A stretch of 37,025 nucleotides of DNA, taken from assembly GCA_031258195.1 (NCBI GenBank), contig JAIRNF010000044.1, positions 1 to 37,025 of the forward strand. Reading direction: 5' to 3'. The notes under the pieces are model-generated. The model was not told where the DNA came from, made no database searches, and was given only the letters and a program-made list of their open reading frames with translations. This DNA comes from Prevotellaceae bacterium. Lineage in GTDB: Bacteria > Bacteroidota > Bacteroidia > Bacteroidales > UBA932. The stretch's first letter is position 1. Each line of letters opens with the position of its first letter. Of this stretch, positions 8,066-15,884 are shown one piece after another. A program made the translations under genes and the position numbers.

Positions 8066-9367
8066 CTACTTCTTCAGCACCATTTTATAGCCACTGCCAT
8101 CTTCAACAATCGTATAGCCATCGTTTAGTTTAAGCTCCCAGCCTTCTCCTTTTACTTCATCTCCATTAATTTTTATATTTTTTGCAGATACAGTGGCTGT
8201 TTCCCAATCGCCAGCAAGAAGGCAGCCTCCTTCTTGTACCATTAAACTACCCCATACGTCAACAAGCATCATATTAGGGTAAACAGCGCCTTTATCTCCA
8301 AACGCTTGTAAATTATTAGGATCGAAGCCAACATTAGGTGCTTGCAAGCTTAATATAAGCGTGGCGCCATCCTCAAACTTTTGTTTATTAATGGCATACA
8401 GCTCATCTTTCTTTTGCTTAAAAGCCAACTCGCTATCATATATTTCCTGATAACTATATAAGCCTCTACGTTCTTCCTGCGCTTTTTCTATATCTTGAGG
8501 TAACGTAAGATTGTAGTGATTTTGTACCAACTTTGCCAGATCGGTGTCGGATGTAAGATGTTGTTGCCAGTCACTACCATCCAAAAAGTAGGCGTATGCG
8601 AAACCGGAATAGTAACCGAACGATCTTACGTACGACTCTTTATACCACGCATATTCTGCCGATTGTAATAATTTTTCTTTAAGCTCTTCTTTTGAGCTGG
8701 TACAAAGCTTATGACCGGTATAATCCGGAAGCCCTTCGTGCATTTCGAATCTATTTTCAGATAGCTCTGCATTGGGATACAGCTGTCTGCGATAAGCGCG
8801 GAATATAAGGGCATCGGTTAGTGCATTTTTCTTATCGCTGTCGTTACCGGCAACTATTACCTTGTTTAGCGCAGACCATTCCAGCTTCAAATAGATTCTG
8901 GCTTCCATTTCATCCATATGGTTATTGTCGTACCTCCCAGCTGGCGTTAGCCCTAGCTTATCTTGTATATAATGAAACATTTCATGTATAACCAGCTGGT
9001 TACGTATGTACGAATCGTGGGGCAGCGGGGCTATTACCATTACCCAGCTTTTGCCCTTAAGGTTAGTTGTTGAGTTGGCTATGATTTTATCTTCGGGGAA
9101 TTTTCCGGTATATACGTCGCCTTTACGAACAAAAGCATCATTAATATCTTGCTCGTTAGCGACAAGATGGCGAGTTCCATAATCAATAAAAAGTGTGGGT
9201 ACCCACATACTCATACCCCAGAGCTTTCCGTTATCCCTATCGCATATAGCTTTAACTTCTTTAAAATACTCAGCCGCCTTTTCTACCGTAAAAAGCTGCG
9301 GTTGAGCAAATGACATTACTTGTGTTGATAATAACACCACTAGAATAGAGATAAGCTTTCCTTTCAT
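8066..9367 (-). CDS. secreted HExxH zinc metallopeptidase-like protein
   Basis: From the ATG at 9367 the protein is 433 residues with a signal peptide (KGKLISILVVLLS, then SFAQ), so it is exported. A longer frame starting at a TTG (9466) adds residues before the signal and is rejected. The sequence HEMFH at 128-132 is a zinc-binding HExxH motif, and Glu211 in HEGLPDYTG is well placed to be the third ligand, as in gluzincins. The C-terminal region (about 350-433) is beta-rich and ends in a Lys pair, possibly a separate domain. I do not recognise a named family. It follows the GIN-domain operon but is separated from it by a terminator, so it is probably its own unit. Confidence 0.6.
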   Translation of the reverse strand: MKGKLISILVVLLSTQVMSFAQPQLFTVEKAAEYFKEVKAICDRDNGKLWGMSMWVPTLFIDYGTRHLVANEQDINDAFVRKGDVYTGKFPEDKIIANSTTNLKGKSWVMVIAPLPHDSYIRNQLVIHEMFHYIQDKLGLTPAGRYDNNHMDEMEARIYLKLEWSALNKVIVAGNDSDKKNALTDALIFRAYRRQLYPNAELSENRFEMHEGLPDYTGHKLCTSSKEELKEKLLQSAEYAWYKESYVRSFGYYSGFAYAYFLDGSDWQQHLTSDTDLAKLVQNHYNLTLPQDIEKAQEERRGLYSYQEIYDSELAFKQKKDELYAINKQKFEDGATLILSLQAPNVGFDPNNLQAFGDKGAVYPNMMLVDVWGSLMVQEGGCLLAGDWETATVSAKNIKINGDEVKGEGWELKLNDGYTIVEDGSGYKMVLKK

Positions 9368-9479
9368 AATTCTATTAGCTGATTTGGTTAAAATTATGTT
9401 GTCAAAAATGAAGAAATATATTTTACTAAAGCTATAACGAATACTAAATACAACTAAAAAGTACAAATTCTAATAAAAC

Positions 9480-9506
9480 AAAGGCGAAGCCAGTCGCTCC
9501 GCCTTT
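9480..9506 (-). terminator. Rho-independent terminator of the sigma/GIN operon
   Basis: AAAGGCGAAGC (9480-9490) and GCTCCGCCTTT (9496-9506) pair at 10 of 11 positions with a five-base loop. Read on the minus strand the stem is followed by TTTGTTTTATT, a good U-tract. It lies 30 bases past the stop at 9537. Confidence 0.85.
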
Positions 9507-9536
9507 ACCAAAATTATAAAAAAGCCTGTCAACGCG

Positions 9537-10181
9537 CTACTTTTTCAGGCTTGCTGCCGCCGACATATCTACATCGGATTTGCTATACTTTAAATTGCGT
9601 ACATCAACTTTTGCAGCACCGCTACCTTCAACATTCAAATCATCTACTTTTCCGCTCAAATTAAGATTTGCAGCACCGCTAATATCTATATTTACTTCTT
9701 TTGCCGTAAGTTTAATGCTACACTTACTCGCTCCGGATTGCTCAATATCCAGCTTTGCACAGCTAAGCTCTACATCTTTTACAGCAGAAGCTCCGCTAAG
9801 ATCAAAAGATACCGTCCCCGAACTTTTAATGGGGGTTTCTATATTAAATTTTGCTGCTCCGGACGCTACAATACCATCTAAGGCAGGCATTGTAATATAA
9901 ACGTTCATAACACGTATATTACGATTTCCTCTACCGCCATCTGTCAGCTTAACATATAAAGTGCCACCGCTAACAGAAGTCTGTACGTCATTTATATACT
10001 CATCATCGATCTCAACCTCTACCGATTGCGTTGAACCTATCGAGAGATATACTTTAAATGCACTACCTATACTAACTTTAGTAAACGAGCCTACGTTTCG
10101 ATTTTCTTTAACGACTGCGAACGCTGCCGTACAGGTAAATAGGAGTAGGAAAAAGGATGTAAAAAATGCTTTTGTTTTCAT
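9537..10181 (-). CDS. GIN-domain (DUF2807) protein, paralogue 2
   Basis: The 214-residue protein has a signal peptide (TKAFFTSFFLLLFTCTAAFA) and then one DUF2807 'head GIN' domain, a family predicted to form a beta-helix and described as putative auto-transporter adhesin head. SG-containing turns recur at residues 107, 129, 149, 168, 187 and 207, about every 20 residues, mostly as SGAA or SGAS, which suggests stacked beta rungs. It is a tandem paralogue of the next gene upstream (NVGSFTKVSIG against NVTSFTKVSVS) and starts 20 bases after that gene's stop. It is the last gene of the operon led by the ECF sigma factor. Likely located on the cell surface or in the periplasm; function unknown. 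Confidence 0.8.
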   Translation of the reverse strand: MKTKAFFTSFFLLLFTCTAAFAVVKENRNVGSFTKVSIGSAFKVYLSIGSTQSVEVEIDDEYINDVQTSVSGGTLYVKLTDGGRGNRNIRVMNVYITMPALDGIVASGAAKFNIETPIKSSGTVSFDLSGASAVKDVELSCAKLDIEQSGASKCSIKLTAKEVNIDISGAANLNLSGKVDDLNVEGSGAAKVDVRNLKYSKSDVDMSAAASLKK

Positions 10182-10201
10182 TTTGGTCGTATTTTAAGTT
10201 T

Positions 10202-10990
10202 TTATTTTCTCAACTTAACATCCGCACTGCCGGATTTATTTATATCAGAACTTTCGTAAGAAAAGTTACTAGCCTTAATATCAGACGCTCCGCTGGCATT
10301 TACGGTAATGGTATTTGTTTTTCCGCTAAGCGTCAGGTCAGAACCACCGCTAGCGCGGACGTCCAGCCTTTCACAATTCACGTTCAGCTTAGCATCGGAA
10401 CCGCCAGACTGTTGTATGTTTATATCAGGTGCGTTAACCGTTGCGTTATCAATATCAGAACCACCGCTAATTTGTGCGATAAACGTTGTTGCATTGGCGG
10501 TAAACTGTTTAGCGTCGCTGCCTCCCGACAGCTTCATTTCTATATTCTTCGCGTTTATCGTTGCATTCTTTAGATCCGCCCCACCACTAAGGGTAATACC
10601 AAAGTTACCGTTGGTATTAATGGGCGTTTGAGGATAGATATCGGAACCGCCGGAGCCTTGTACATGCTCAATTGTAGGGGCTGAAACATGGGCAATTAGC
10701 GTAAGCTTGCCTTTATAGCTTCTCCAGTTAATTTTTTCTCCTTTCTTTAGCTTTATGATCAGCGTTCCGTTCTCAACTTTTGTTTCAATCTTATCAAGAA
10801 TATCTTTCTCTGTCTCAATAGAAACGGAGAGGGTGTTGCCCTGTGTAAGGTATAGGTCTATTCCGCCGCTTACGCTTACTTTAGTAAATGAAGTAACGTT
10901 ACGGTCTTGCTTTTCGATAGCAAACGAGTGAATGCTATAGCCAACGAGCAGGCAGCATATAAAAGCGACGATGAGGTTTTTTGTTTTCAT
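10202..10990 (-). CDS. GIN-domain (DUF2807) protein, paralogue 1
   Basis: A 262-residue exported protein with signal peptide TKNLIVAFICCLLVGYSIHS and a DUF2807 domain. The repeat is very regular: SGGSD-like turns begin at residues 113, 135, 155, 175, 195, 214, 233 and 253, so the rung is close to 20 residues. The Asp in each turn could line one face of a beta-helix. Its tandem paralogue lies 20 bases downstream, and the DUF4097-type protein ends 33 bases upstream on the same strand. Membership in the sigma-led operon suggests expression under envelope stress. The domain call is confident; binding partner and role are not known. Confidence 0.82.
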   Translation of the reverse strand: MKTKNLIVAFICCLLVGYSIHSFAIEKQDRNVTSFTKVSVSGGIDLYLTQGNTLSVSIETEKDILDKIETKVENGTLIIKLKKGEKINWRSYKGKLTLIAHVSAPTIEHVQGSGGSDIYPQTPINTNGNFGITLSGGADLKNATINAKNIEMKLSGGSDAKQFTANATTFIAQISGGSDIDNATVNAPDINIQQSGGSDAKLNVNCERLDVRASGGSDLTLSGKTNTITVNASGASDIKASNFSYESSDINKSGSADVKLRK

Positions 10991-11023
10991 ATTATCTGAT
11001 TTTAGCTGTTTATGTCTATTATA

Positions 11024-12076
11024 CTATTTTGAGGTTATGCTAATATTTGCGTACGAGTTAGTAGCCTTTAGTACTAATGTCGGCTTATTGTTACCAACCG
11101 TTCCTTCTATTTGTAGCGTATTATTGTTTCTTTCTCTACGCTTAATATTTGTGGTTACTCCTGTAAGCGATACATCTCCATACCTGCTGGTAATATTAAA
11201 ATCGTAGCTTACGCTTGAAGGTATGTTAAGCTTTACATCTGTGTAGCCTAAGTCTAATCCTATCGTGCTAATCTTTTCGCCAATATCATCAATTTTAACG
11301 CTTCCGTACTTATTTGTTATTCCAAGCCGCCGATTTACTTTACCTATTCTTATTGGAGTGTATTTAGTGTCGATATTAGCTACGTCAACCTCTCCAATTT
11401 TAAAGTTATCATAGCCCGAAGCAACGCCATCCAAATTGCCAACCTTATCTACTTTGATATTGGAATACTTACTGTCTAGCTCTAACATCTGTGCAGTGCC
11501 GAGGTTTAAGTTAGAGTATTTTATCTCAGCAGTAAAATTTGATGCCTCCTGCACGGTTGCGTTACCATAACCTAGTACCAGCTTGGAGTCGCCCTTCATT
11601 TTAGCGCAGCCGAAATTGCCATATTTGACATCAAATACCGCAGTATTTCCGCATTCGTCAATATTAATGTCGCCATACTTATTGGTAAGGTTGAAAGCGA
11701 TGTTGCGGGGTACTTTTACCTCATACCTAATATCGTTGCCGTTATTACCAGAGTTAGATTTTACCGATGTCAACTCTGTCCTAAATGTAATATTACGACC
11801 ACTGGCATTGGCATGAATTTTTACCCTGTTCACCATCTCTTCTGCCATCTCCTGATTTTGCGAACTATGACCTGTAATTGTAATGGTGGCGCTTACCTCG
11901 TCTTTATCCCATATTTCCACGTTTATGTTGCCATATTTATTGTCAATAACCAAGGTATGGTTACCGGAAGCGGGAAAGTTGTGGTTTACTACCTTCTCTG
12001 CTTCATATACTTTTTTTGCGCTTAGTACAACCGGAAGCAGTAAAGCAACAATAAGAATTATATTAAACTTTTTCAT
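11024..12076 (-). CDS. DUF4097-like beta-repeat exported protein
   Basis: This 350-residue protein has a short signal peptide (KKFNIILIVALLLPVVLSA) and is almost wholly built from beta-strand repeats resembling DUF4097/DUF4098. An aromatic turn of the form [KGSR]-Y-[GSTDA] recurs at Tyr48, 134, 152, 170, 187, 204, 222, 239, 257, 278, 299 and 342. Between 134 and 257 the spacing is 17-18 residues, a beta-solenoid period. No transmembrane segment follows the signal, so it is probably periplasmic or surface-located. The gene starts 56 bases after the anti-sigma candidate and precedes the two GIN-domain genes, making it the first structural product of this operon. No enzymatic motif is seen. Confidence 0.75.
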   Translation of the reverse strand: MKKFNIILIVALLLPVVLSAKKVYEAEKVVNHNFPASGNHTLVIDNKYGNINVEIWDKDEVSATITITGHSSQNQEMAEEMVNRVKIHANASGRNITFRTELTSVKSNSGNNGNDIRYEVKVPRNIAFNLTNKYGDINIDECGNTAVFDVKYGNFGCAKMKGDSKLVLGYGNATVQEASNFTAEIKYSNLNLGTAQMLELDSKYSNIKVDKVGNLDGVASGYDNFKIGEVDVANIDTKYTPIRIGKVNRRLGITNKYGSVKIDDIGEKISTIGLDLGYTDVKLNIPSSVSYDFNITSRYGDVSLTGVTTNIKRRERNNNTLQIEGTVGNNKPTLVLKATNSYANISITSK

Positions 12077-12132
12077 AGTGTTTTAGTATTGATAATTAAT
12101 AGAATATGTTTCAGTACCTAGGTTCTTATTTT

Positions 12133-12642
12133 TTATGCATTCAATATTTTATCTTCCAGAAGGGCGGCTGTTGATTGTAACGCCTCAATCTGGCTTTGGT
12201 AGTGATGTATTATAATAGGAATAGAGTCCGATTCGTCCATATGCGAAGCGCATATCTGGTGTAAAAATTCGCTCGATTCTTCTCTCATTACCATGATATC
12301 TGTTAACAGCTCGTTCTTTGTTTCCTTATCTGCATACGTAACTAAATGCTGTATTTTATCTATTTCCTGCTCTAACCGAACAGAGTAGTATCCACTTACC
12401 TCTGCCAACTCGGGAGATAGCGTACAGCTATTGCTGTCTGCCTGTCCTAATGGCAAAAGCATTAAGCCTGCCAGGAAAGTTGCTGCTATACCCGATATAG
12501 CTGCTACAATTCTAAACGTGCGCTTCGGGCGTTTTTTTTGCGAGCTTAAACGGGCAGCAAAACGCTCCGTGTGTCCGTTGGCGGGCTCCATGTCGTCAAA
12601 CTGGCTACGGTTGTTTTGTATGTATTCTTTCAGCTTATCCAT
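12133..12642 (-). CDS. probable membrane anti-sigma factor
   Basis: A 169-residue protein directly after the ECF sigma gene with a five-base gap, the standard place for its anti-sigma partner. The N-terminal cytoplasmic part (1-43) carries NGHTERFAARL, a motif seen in Bacteroidota proteins at this locus. One transmembrane segment follows at about 44-66, and the remaining 100 residues are helical and outside the cytoplasm. No ZAS-type HxxxCxxC zinc motif is present, so it is not a classical RsrA-like protein. The inferred role is to hold the sigma factor until an envelope signal arrives. This rests on position and topology rather than on a recognised domain. Confidence 0.62.
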   Translation of the reverse strand: MDKLKEYIQNNRSQFDDMEPANGHTERFAARLSSQKKRPKRTFRIVAAISGIAATFLAGLMLLPLGQADSNSCTLSPELAEVSGYYSVRLEQEIDKIQHLVTYADKETKNELLTDIMVMREESSEFLHQICASHMDESDSIPIIIHHYQSQIEALQSTAALLEDKILNA

Positions 12643-12647
12643 AGTAT

Positions 12648-13184
12648 TTACCCCTTTACAGTAAGTATTTCTAATAATCGTTTTTTCCCTCTAATATATT
12701 GCGAGCGAACGGTAGAGTTCGATATTTTAAGTATTTCTGCCACTTCGTCGTAATCGTACCCCTCTATAAGATGTAAGGTTAGTACTAATCTATACCCTTC
12801 AGACAGCGTTTCAATTCTTTTCTTTATCGATTCAACCTTCAGCATATTATCATGAAAATTATCTACATCTTCTTCTTCAGCAACGGATGTTCGTTCATCC
12901 AGCTCCAGAAATACAACCTTTTTTTTACGTAACATATCAATAGCCGTATTTATTGCAATTCGTTTTAGCCATGCTCTAAAAGAAACGCTGCTATTATAGG
13001 TGTCTATTTTTTCAAATACTTTAATAAACGAGTCTTGCATAGCATCTTCCGCCTCATCTTGCCGTCTTAGTATCCTGAAACAAGTATTATACACGCTCCC
13101 ATAGAACAGCTGATAAACCTCCATCCGAGCTTTTGAATCCTGCTTTTTACAATTTTCTATGAGTGCGTCTAGGTTAACTTCCAT
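12648..13184 (-). CDS. ECF-type RNA polymerase sigma factor
   Basis: The 178-residue protein has the two-domain ECF layout. Sigma region 2 covers about residues 24-90 (YNTCFRILRRQDEAEDAMQD, then FRAWLKRIAINTAIDMLRKK), and region 4 covers about 120-170 (LSEGYRLVLTLHLIEGYDYD, then VAEILKISNSTVRSQ helix-turn-helix). An acidic linker (VAEEEDVDNFHD) joins them. It should direct polymerase to its own operon and perhaps other envelope genes. It is first in a five-gene minus-strand unit with an anti-sigma candidate and three beta-repeat proteins, and is divergent from the MORN-repeat gene. No clear TAnnTTTG box lies upstream, compatible with autoregulation by a different promoter type, though I did not identify that promoter. 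Confidence 0.93.
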   Translation of the reverse strand: MEVNLDALIENCKKQDSKARMEVYQLFYGSVYNTCFRILRRQDEAEDAMQDSFIKVFEKIDTYNSSVSFRAWLKRIAINTAIDMLRKKKVVFLELDERTSVAEEEDVDNFHDNMLKVESIKKRIETLSEGYRLVLTLHLIEGYDYDEVAEILKISNSTVRSQYIRGKKRLLEILTVKG

Positions 13185-13342
13185 TTTTCGGTTCAGGTTA
13201 CATCCTTATAACGACAGCTTTTCGGATTTGCTGCAAGTTAATCTGTTTTTTTGATGAAATCTTTTAAACTTTAATTCAAACATCTTATTTTGTGAATTTT
13301 ACGCACATAGAGATTATCGTAGGTCATGGCATGTTTTTTGAC

Positions 13343-13350
13343 TACTTTTG
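13343..13350 (+). promoter_or_regulatory. -7 promoter box for the MORN/xse genes
   Basis: TACTTTTG matches TAnnTTTG exactly and lies 33 bases before the ATG at 13384. A properly spaced -33 TTTG is not obvious; the nearby TTTTTTG at 13334-13340 abuts the box. The 199-base divergent region otherwise holds only the sigma gene's upstream sequence. Confidence 0.5.
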
Positions 13351-13383
13351 TATGAAAGTATATTTCAGAAATCATAAATAAGA

Positions 13384-14169
13384 ATGAGAATAAAATACAT
13401 TATAGCCCTCTGCTGCTTTATCGGGCTACTACCTGTTGCTATGCAGGCAGAGGATATTAATAAAGTAGATGCTCAAAACAGAAAGCAAGGAAAGTGGGTA
13501 AAAAATTATCCCGGAGGAAAGGTGGCATACGAAGCTTTTTTTGTTGACGATAAACCGGTAGGCAAGCTTACCCGCTACCACCAGAATGGTAAGGTTTTGG
13601 CTAACCAGCAATATATAGAAGGTACCGATAGCTGCTTTGTGGAGCTGTTCCTTGAGGACGGCAAAAAAGCCGCTGAAGGAGGCTACGTGAAGGAGAAAAA
13701 ATCTGGAATATGGAAATATTTTGGCAGTAATGGCGAAGTTGTTCTTACCGAATCGTACAAGTACGGGCTGCAAAACGGAACAAGTACCAGATATTATGCT
13801 AACGGTGAAGTTTTAGAAAAATCAAGCTGGAACATGGGTGTACAGCAGGGTGTTTACAGTAGATATTTTGAGAACGGCTCGCTTAGTTTCGAAATGGTAT
13901 ATACTAACGGAGCACCTAATGGCTTAGTTAGACATTACTACCCAAATGGCTCTTTAAGGATGGAGGGCGCCTATAAAGATGGCTTACGCGAGGGTAAATG
14001 GATTACATATTCTGAAGAAGGAAAGCAACAAAGCACGGTTACCCATACTAAAGGTATCGCTGATAACGAAGATGAAATGCTGAAAAAGGAAACCGAATGG
14101 CTTAACTCTTTAGAAAGTAAAAAAGGTACAATATCAGAACCCGATGAGTCGAGCGTCAGAATCAGGTAG
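13384..14169 (+). CDS. exported MORN-repeat protein
   Basis: A 261-residue protein with a signal peptide (RIKYIIALCCFIGLLPVAMQ) followed by MORN-type repeats: G-x-W or G-x-x-x-x-Y with a Y-x-N-G turn recur from residue 36 to about 215 (GKWVKNYPGG, GKLTRYHQNG, GIWKYFGSNG, GTSTRYYANG, GVYSRYFENG, GLVRHYYPNG, GKWITYSEEG). Proteins of this kind are often labelled 'YwqK family antitoxin' by automated pipelines, but nothing here supports a toxin-antitoxin role. The tail is charged. The gene overlaps the start of xseA by 26 bases in another frame, so the two are translationally linked. Likely periplasmic; function unknown. Confidence 0.82.
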   Translation: MRIKYIIALCCFIGLLPVAMQAEDINKVDAQNRKQGKWVKNYPGGKVAYEAFFVDDKPVGKLTRYHQNGKVLANQQYIEGTDSCFVELFLEDGKKAAEGGYVKEKKSGIWKYFGSNGEVVLTESYKYGLQNGTSTRYYANGEVLEKSSWNMGVQQGVYSRYFENGSLSFEMVYTNGAPNGLVRHYYPNGSLRMEGAYKDGLREGKWITYSEEGKQQSTVTHTKGIADNEDEMLKKETEWLNSLESKKGTISEPDESSVRIR

Positions 14170-15409
14170 TATAAGTCTGCTCGAGCTACAGGCTATGATT
14201 AAAAAGGGCTTGGAAGCACAATTTCCTCGTTCTTACTGGGTGGTTGCCGAAATTAACGAGCTGAACGTTAATTCGTCAGGGCATTGCTACTTAGAGCTGG
14301 TGCAGCAAGACGAAACATCCTCTTTTATACAAGCTAAGATGGCAGCGACCATCTGGTCGTACAGCTATAGGATGATAAGACCATTTTTTGAAACAGCTAC
14401 AGGTCAGTCGCTTAGTCCCGGACTTAAAGTATTAGTTAAGGTAGCCGTACAGTACCACGAAATATATGGTATTAGCCTCAATATAACCGATATAGAGCCA
14501 TCATTTACAGTTGGTGAGCTGGAAATACAGCGCCGTAAAACCATTCGGCAGCTTAAAGACGACGGCATATTCGATATGAACCGAGAGCTGGAGCTGCCCA
14601 TTTTACCTCAACGGATAGCCATTATTTCGTCGAAAACGGCAGCCGGCTATCAGGATTTTATGGAGCAGCTATATAACAATCTCTATGGCTACGCATTCCA
14701 TACTACGCTTTTCGCCGCTCATGTACAGGGACGGGGTGCGGAAGAATCGATGCTAGATGCCCTGAATATCCTTTTCGAGCAAATTGACAGCTTTGATGTA
14801 TTGGTACTTATAAGAGGTGGAGGCTCGCAAACCGATTTGCTATGCTTCGATAGCTATAGGTTAGCCAGCCATTTGGCTCAGCTGCCGATACCTGTTTTAA
14901 CAGGTATCGGGCACGATAAGGATGAGAGCGTTGCCGATTTAGTCGCATATATTGCCCTAAAGACTCCTACTGCTGTCGCCGATTTTCTGGTAGATCGAAT
15001 GGTAGAACAAGAGCAGCAGCTAAACGAATTGTCGGTTCAAATTGCAGATTTATCCTATGGTTTAATAAATGAACAATATACCTATTTGAATAATATAAAA
15101 AGCAGTATATCATCAAGATTACAAGCATTATTTAGTGAAGAAGTTCAATATATAAAATACGTTATTGTTAATAAGCTAAGGAATACCGTTTCAGCCAGAC
15201 TTAGGGCGGAAGATCATAGACTTGTATTGATAGGAAAGGAACTGGAAGCTAACAATCCACAGCATATACTTAACCGGGGATATGCTATCGTTCAGTACGG
15301 AGGAAAGCGCTTAACCGATCCCGACATGGTAGCCGAAAACGATGAGCTAAAGATAATGTTGGCTAAAGGAAGCCTTACTGCAAAACGAAGCGTTAACGAA
15401 CGCGAATAA
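14144..15409 (+). CDS. xseA: exodeoxyribonuclease VII large subunit
   Basis: XseA is the catalytic subunit of exonuclease VII, which degrades single-stranded DNA from both ends to oligonucleotides in repair and recombination. The 421-residue length is normal. The N-terminal OB-fold region (about 10-105) includes SYWVVAEINELNVNSSGHCY. The nuclease domain carries IRGGGSQTDL and GIGHDKDESVADLVA, both family hallmarks, then a long coiled coil (about 285-360) that binds the small subunits. The ATG at 14144 lies inside the MORN gene (26-base overlap); Met18 is too late because it would cut into the conserved SLLELQ start. xseB follows 76 bases downstream. Confidence 0.95.
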   Translation: MSRASESGSISLLELQAMIKKGLEAQFPRSYWVVAEINELNVNSSGHCYLELVQQDETSSFIQAKMAATIWSYSYRMIRPFFETATGQSLSPGLKVLVKVAVQYHEIYGISLNITDIEPSFTVGELEIQRRKTIRQLKDDGIFDMNRELELPILPQRIAIISSKTAAGYQDFMEQLYNNLYGYAFHTTLFAAHVQGRGAEESMLDALNILFEQIDSFDVLVLIRGGGSQTDLLCFDSYRLASHLAQLPIPVLTGIGHDKDESVADLVAYIALKTPTAVADFLVDRMVEQEQQLNELSVQIADLSYGLINEQYTYLNNIKSSISSRLQALFSEEVQYIKYVIVNKLRNTVSARLRAEDHRLVLIGKELEANNPQHILNRGYAIVQYGGKRLTDPDMVAENDELKIMLAKGSLTAKRSVNERE

Positions 15410-15485
15410 AGATTTACAGCCGTTAAATTATATGGCTTAAAAGTTTCTGAAACATCTATGTTCTATAGTATAACTAAAAAGTTCT

Positions 15486-15686
15486 ATGGCGAAAATTGAA
15501 TTAACTTATCAAGAGGCTTTAGCCGAAATAGAGTTGATATTAAGCAAGATGCAAGAATCTGAGCGGGATATTGATCAGCTGGAGAAGGATGTAAAGCGAG
15601 CTTCGGAGCTAATAGCGTTTTGTAAGGAGAAGCTAAAGACAACAGAAGATAAATTGAACAAAATACTCGAAGAAGAGAGCGAATAG
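15486..15686 (+). CDS. xseB: exodeoxyribonuclease VII small subunit
   Basis: A 66-residue, highly charged, helical protein with the family pattern LTYQEALAEIELILSKM followed by LEKDVKRASELIAFCKEKL. Several copies of XseB wrap the coiled coil of each XseA. Size and position directly behind xseA fit. Almost all of it is predicted helix with heptad spacing. The ATG at 15486 gives the standard N-terminus. Confidence 0.92.
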   Translation: MAKIELTYQEALAEIELILSKMQESERDIDQLEKDVKRASELIAFCKEKLKTTEDKLNKILEEESE

Positions 15687-15700
15687 TCATAATATCCCTA

Positions 15701-15770
15701 TCATTTCAACCAGAGGGAGAAAAAATAGTAGGACATTGAATAAGGAGATGTCTTACTACGTTCTACATGG
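15701..15770. repeat. interspersed repeat, copy 2 (degenerate)
   Basis: The left part, TCATTTCAACCAGAGGGAGA (15701-15720), resembles copy 1 at 3433. The right part, GAGATGTCTTACTACGTTCT with the following ACATGG, matches the right half of copy 3 (24471-24496) at 22 of 26 positions. Inside, AGTAGGACAT (15727-15736) and ATGTCTTACT (15748-15757) can pair with one mismatch. The element lies just after xseB and fills much of the 198-base gap; the remainder is AT-rich with no gene. Confidence 0.5.
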
Positions 15771-15884
15771 CAGAGGGAATTTCTAAATGTGCTACAGGAT
15801 ATATTATAAATTTATAATTTTACATGCTGATTTAAAACCAAAACCATATTTTGACTAATATACGTGCTTTTAATATAGTAGACA

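Noticed and set aside
9368-9466. Longer N-terminus for the HExxH protein
   Set aside because: It begins at a TTG and places 33 extra residues in front of a clear signal peptide that starts at the ATG at 9367.
13182-13205. TGTAACC on the minus strand as an ECF -35 element of the sigma operon
   Set aside because: It is only about 13 bases before the start codon, too close to leave room for the -10 region and transcript start.
13384-14169. Toxin-antitoxin reading of the MORN-repeat protein
   Set aside because: Automated names for such proteins include 'YwqK family antitoxin', but this one has a signal peptide, and no toxin gene is adjacent; xseA follows instead.
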